Shown here in pieces: positions 61,832 through 64,000 of a DNA stretch of 64,000 nucleotides. The DNA lies in assembly GCF_900090195.1 (NCBI RefSeq), contig NZ_LT607803.1:4366229-4430228 (forward strand), written 5' to 3'. The position numbers and the translations under genes were made by a program. Under the pieces are notes generated by a model. It did no database searches. It was not told where the DNA came from and worked only from the letters and a program-made list of their open reading frames with translations. Each line of letters starts with the position of its first letter. Within the stretch, counting starts at the first letter, position 1. This stretch comes from Variovorax sp. HW608. GTDB lineage: Bacteria; Pseudomonadota; Gammaproteobacteria; Burkholderiales; Burkholderiaceae_C.

Positions 61832-61927
61832 CCCCCAGCCTCGCCCACTTCGTGTGGCTCGGACACCCCCTCTCCGGGGGCAACCCCAGCGGCCCGGCAA
61901 AGCCGGTTCCGCGGGGTTCCTGGCCTC
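61832..61927 (+). repeat. 96-bp dispersed GC-rich repeat, copy B (after gguB)
   Basis: Second copy, 11 bases after the gguB stop and 55 bases before ytfR. Five substitutions relative to copy A (equivalent to 60610, 60619, 60627, 60638 and 60646), one of which (60627) alters the tip of the CCGGC hairpin. Here it is intergenic. Direct copies 1272 bp apart bracket gguB. Confidence 0.92.
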
Positions 61928-61981
61928 GGGTGTGTCGGTTGCATGCCTCGCGGACGACGCATAGCGTCCTGGAGCACTGAG

Positions 61982-63487
61982 ATGGAATCTTCTGCGCCGG
62001 TGCTCCAGCTCACGGGCATCGACAAGCAGTTCAGCGGCGTCGCGGCGCTGCGCGGCGTGTCGCTGCGGCTGCGCGCAGGCGAGATCCATGCGCTGATGGG
62101 GCAGAACGGCGCGGGCAAGTCGACGCTCATCAAGGTGCTCACCGGCGTGCATGCGGCCGACAGCGGCGAGATGGTCCTGTCGGGCCAGCCGATACGCCCC
62201 GCCTCGCCGATCGAGGCGCAGAAGATGGGCATCAGCACGGTCTACCAGGAAGTGAATCTCTGCCCGAACCTGTCGGTGGCGGAGAACATCCTGGCGGGCC
62301 GCTATCCGCGCCGGGGCCTGCGCATCGATTGGGCGGCCGTCAACCGCGAGGCGCGCACGCTGCTCGCCCGGCTGGACGTGGACATCGACGTGTCGCGGCT
62401 GCTGTCGAGCTACTCGGTGGCGGTGCAGCAGATGGTGGCGATCGCGCGCGCACTGGGGCTGTCGTCGAAAGTGCTGATCCTCGACGAGCCGACGTCGAGC
62501 CTGGACGACGACGAGGTGCAGAGCCTCTTCGCGGTGCTCAGGCGTTTGCGCGGCGAGGGCATGGCGATCCTGTTCGTCACGCACTTTCTCAACCAGGTCT
62601 ATGCGGTGTCGGATCGCATCACGGTGCTGCGCAACGGCGCGTGGGTCGGCGAATGGCCGACCCGTGAACTGGGCCCGCAGGCCTTGATCTCGGCGATGGT
62701 CGGGCGCGAGCTTGCGGCGCAGGCGACGGGGCCCGCGCAACTGCCCGCCATCGATGAAGCGGCCGGCAACGAGCTGGAAGCCGAAGGGCTGGGCCAGCAC
62801 GGCCAGTTGCAGCCGGTCGATCTGCGGGTGCGAAAAGGCGAGGTGGTGGGCCTCGCGGGGCTGCTCGGCTCGGGCCGGACCGAACTTGCGCGCCTCATCT
62901 TCGGTCTCGCGAAGCCCGATTGCGGCGCATTGCGGATCGACGGCGTGGCGGTGGACCTGGCCGGCCCGGCCGATGCGGTGCGGCACGGACTCGCGCTGTG
63001 CCCCGAGGAGCGCAAGACCGACGGCATCGTGGCCGATCTTTCATTGCGCGAGAACATCGCGCTGGCCTTGCAGGCGCGTCGCGGCGTGCGCAATGCGATG
63101 ACGCGTGCCGAGCAGACTGCGCTGGCGGAACGCTTCGTCAAGGCGCTGGGCATCAAGACCGCGAGCGTCGACACGCCGATCGGCCTGCTCTCGGGCGGCA
63201 ACCAGCAGAAGGCGCTGCTGGCGCGCTGGCTGGCGACCGAGCCGCGCCTGCTGATCCTCGACGAACCGACGCGCGGCATCGACGTCGCGGCCAAGCAGGA
63301 GATCATGGACGAGATCCTTCGCCTCGCGCGCGGCGGCATGGCGGTGCTCTTCATCTCGTCGGAGATGAACGAGGTGGTGCGCGTCTCGCACCGCATCGTG
63401 GTCTTGCGCGAGCGGCGCAAGGTGGGCGAGCTGCCCGCTGGAACCAGCGAGGACGCCGTCTACGACCTCATCGCGGCGGAGGCATGA
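61982..63487 (+). CDS. ytfR: Sugar ABC ATPase YtfR-like (tandem NBDs)
   Basis: A 501-residue double ATPase. First domain: Walker [13 protein letters not shown], signature-like SYSVAVQQMVAIARAL, Walker B LILDEPTSSLD. Second domain: [57 protein letters not shown] is characteristic of YtfR. The ATG at 61982 has GGAG seven bases upstream. The stop overlaps the ytfT start (ATGA). The likely partner binding protein is YtfQ, 4.2 kb upstream. Confidence 0.93.
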   Translation: MESSAPVLQLTGIDKQFSGVAALRGVSLRLRAGEIHALMGQNGAGKSTLIKVLTGVHAADSGEMVLSGQPIRPASPIEAQKMGISTVYQEVNLCPNLSVAENILAGRYPRRGLRIDWAAVNREARTLLARLDVDIDVSRLLSSYSVAVQQMVAIARALGLSSKVLILDEPTSSLDDDEVQSLFAVLRRLRGEGMAILFVTHFLNQVYAVSDRITVLRNGAWVGEWPTRELGPQALISAMVGRELAAQATGPAQLPAIDEAAGNELEAEGLGQHGQLQPVDLRVRKGEVVGLAGLLGSGRTELARLIFGLAKPDCGALRIDGVAVDLAGPADAVRHGLALCPEERKTDGIVADLSLRENIALALQARRGVRNAMTRAEQTALAERFVKALGIKTASVDTPIGLLSGGNQQKALLARWLATEPRLLILDEPTRGIDVAAKQEIMDEILRLARGGMAVLFISSEMNEVVRVSHRIVVLRERRKVGELPAGTSEDAVYDLIAAEA

Positions 63488-64000
63488 GCGACATGACCGA
63501 GCCCATCGCGCGCATCTTCCGGCACCGCCTCGCGTGGCCCGTCATCACGCTCGTGATCCTGCTCGCGATCAACGCGGCGTTCAACCCGAGCTTCCTGCGC
63601 ATCGAAGTGCGCGACGGGCATCTCTACGGCAGCCTGATCGACATCCTCAACCGCGCGTCGCCGCTGGTGCTGGTGTCGCTCGGCATGACGCTGGTGATCG
63701 CCACGCGCGGCATCGATATCTCCGTCGGCGCGGTGGTGGCGATCGCGGCGGCGCTGGCGGCCTGGATGATCGGCGGCTCGCTGGTCGTGAGCAACGGCGC
63801 CGCCGCCGAGGTGAGCCGCTTCCCGATGTGGATGGCGGTCCTGGCGGCGCTCGGCGTGGCGGCGATCTGCGGGCTGTGGAACGGCCTCCTGGTGGCGCGC
63901 GTCGGCATGCAGCCGATCATCGCGACGCTGATCCTCATGGTGGCGGGGCGCGGCATCGCGCAGCTCATCACCGGCGGGCAGATCATCACGATCTACTACG
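63484..64000 (+). CDS. ytfT: Sugar ABC permease YtfT-like, truncated by window end
   Basis: The first 172 codons of a sugar permease. N-terminal cytoplasmic MSDMTEPIARIFRHR, then membrane helices with RASPLVLVSLGMTLVIATRG, IDISVGAVVAIAAALAAWMI and NGLLVARVGMQPIIATLILM, matching YtfT/RbsC-type permeases. It overlaps the ytfR stop by four bases. The frame is open to base 64000; a second permease (yjfF) would be expected beyond. Confidence 0.92.
   Translation, partial: MSDMTEPIARIFRHRLAWPVITLVILLAINAAFNPSFLRIEVRDGHLYGSLIDILNRASPLVLVSLGMTLVIATRGIDISVGAVVAIAAALAAWMIGGSLVVSNGAAAEVSRFPMWMAVLAALGVAAICGLWNGLLVARVGMQPIIATLILMVAGRGIAQLITGGQIITIYY

Noticed and set aside
60560..61927. Insertion sequence or transposon flanking gguB
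   Set aside because: No transposase frame, terminal inverted repeats or target duplications; the 96-bp units fit a small dispersed repeat better.

Overview
This 64-kb window is high-GC DNA with dense, mostly same-strand gene runs and many 1- to 8-base start/stop overlaps. The gene families (Bug/TctC binding proteins, CaiB–acyl-CoA dehydrogenase pairs, Liv-type ABC systems, FCD-type GntR regulators, and a short dispersed GC-rich repeat of a kind I associate with Comamonadaceae) suggest a soil or rhizosphere betaproteobacterium of the Burkholderiales, probably Variovorax-like. This assignment is inference. There is no rRNA, tRNA, transposase, phage gene or CRISPR array, so it reads as accessory catabolic and stress chromosome rather than a mobile island.

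1–7240: a copper-resistance block. On the minus strand, copZ, three small membrane proteins, cueR, a Cu(I) P-type ATPase, a small cysteine-rich exported protein and a multicopper oxidase (cut by the window edge) are served by three MerR/CueR-type promoters, each with the characteristic 19-bp spacer and an inverted repeat. Divergently, a Met-rich periplasmic protein and a PPK2 polyphosphate kinase lie behind two FNR/ANR-like boxes.

7277–17775: a LysR regulator divergent from a CoA-transferase / acyl-CoA dehydrogenase / TctC set. Next is an unknown gene, then a translationally coupled KaiC-like ATPase plus hybrid histidine kinase, then an unusual CDF transporter and a membrane cyclic-nucleotide-binding protein.

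17917–30018: a catabolic cluster for an unidentified aromatic or alicyclic substrate. It holds a Rieske oxygenase (alpha and beta), a GntR regulator with twin operators, a complete Liv-type ABC importer, three SDRs, a flavoprotein dehydrogenase and a GST.

30140–46822: an AI-2E-family permease, a TPR/beta-barrel outer-membrane protein, then a 14-kb tightly packed same-strand run: ArcD-type antiporter, arginine deiminase, RND adaptor, RND pump, seven Mrp/Mbh-type cation antiporter genes, and finally the RND outer-membrane factor. The antiporter module sits inside the tripartite efflux operon. This is the best candidate for an undescribed system. The proposed link (alkali or ammonia production, cation/proton exchange and proton-driven efflux) is inference.

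46909–53181: a succinate-semialdehyde-type dehydrogenase, several small exported proteins of unknown function, an HdeD-like membrane protein, and an orphan FixJ-type response regulator, separated by a perfect 17-bp-stem hairpin.

53348–64000: an oxidative sugar-catabolism and uptake locus: lactonase, GbpR-like LysR regulator, ketoglutarate semialdehyde dehydrogenase, then ytfQ–chvE–gguA–gguB–ytfR–ytfT (last gene truncated). A 96-bp repeat occurs twice, once inside the gguB reading frame and once just after it.
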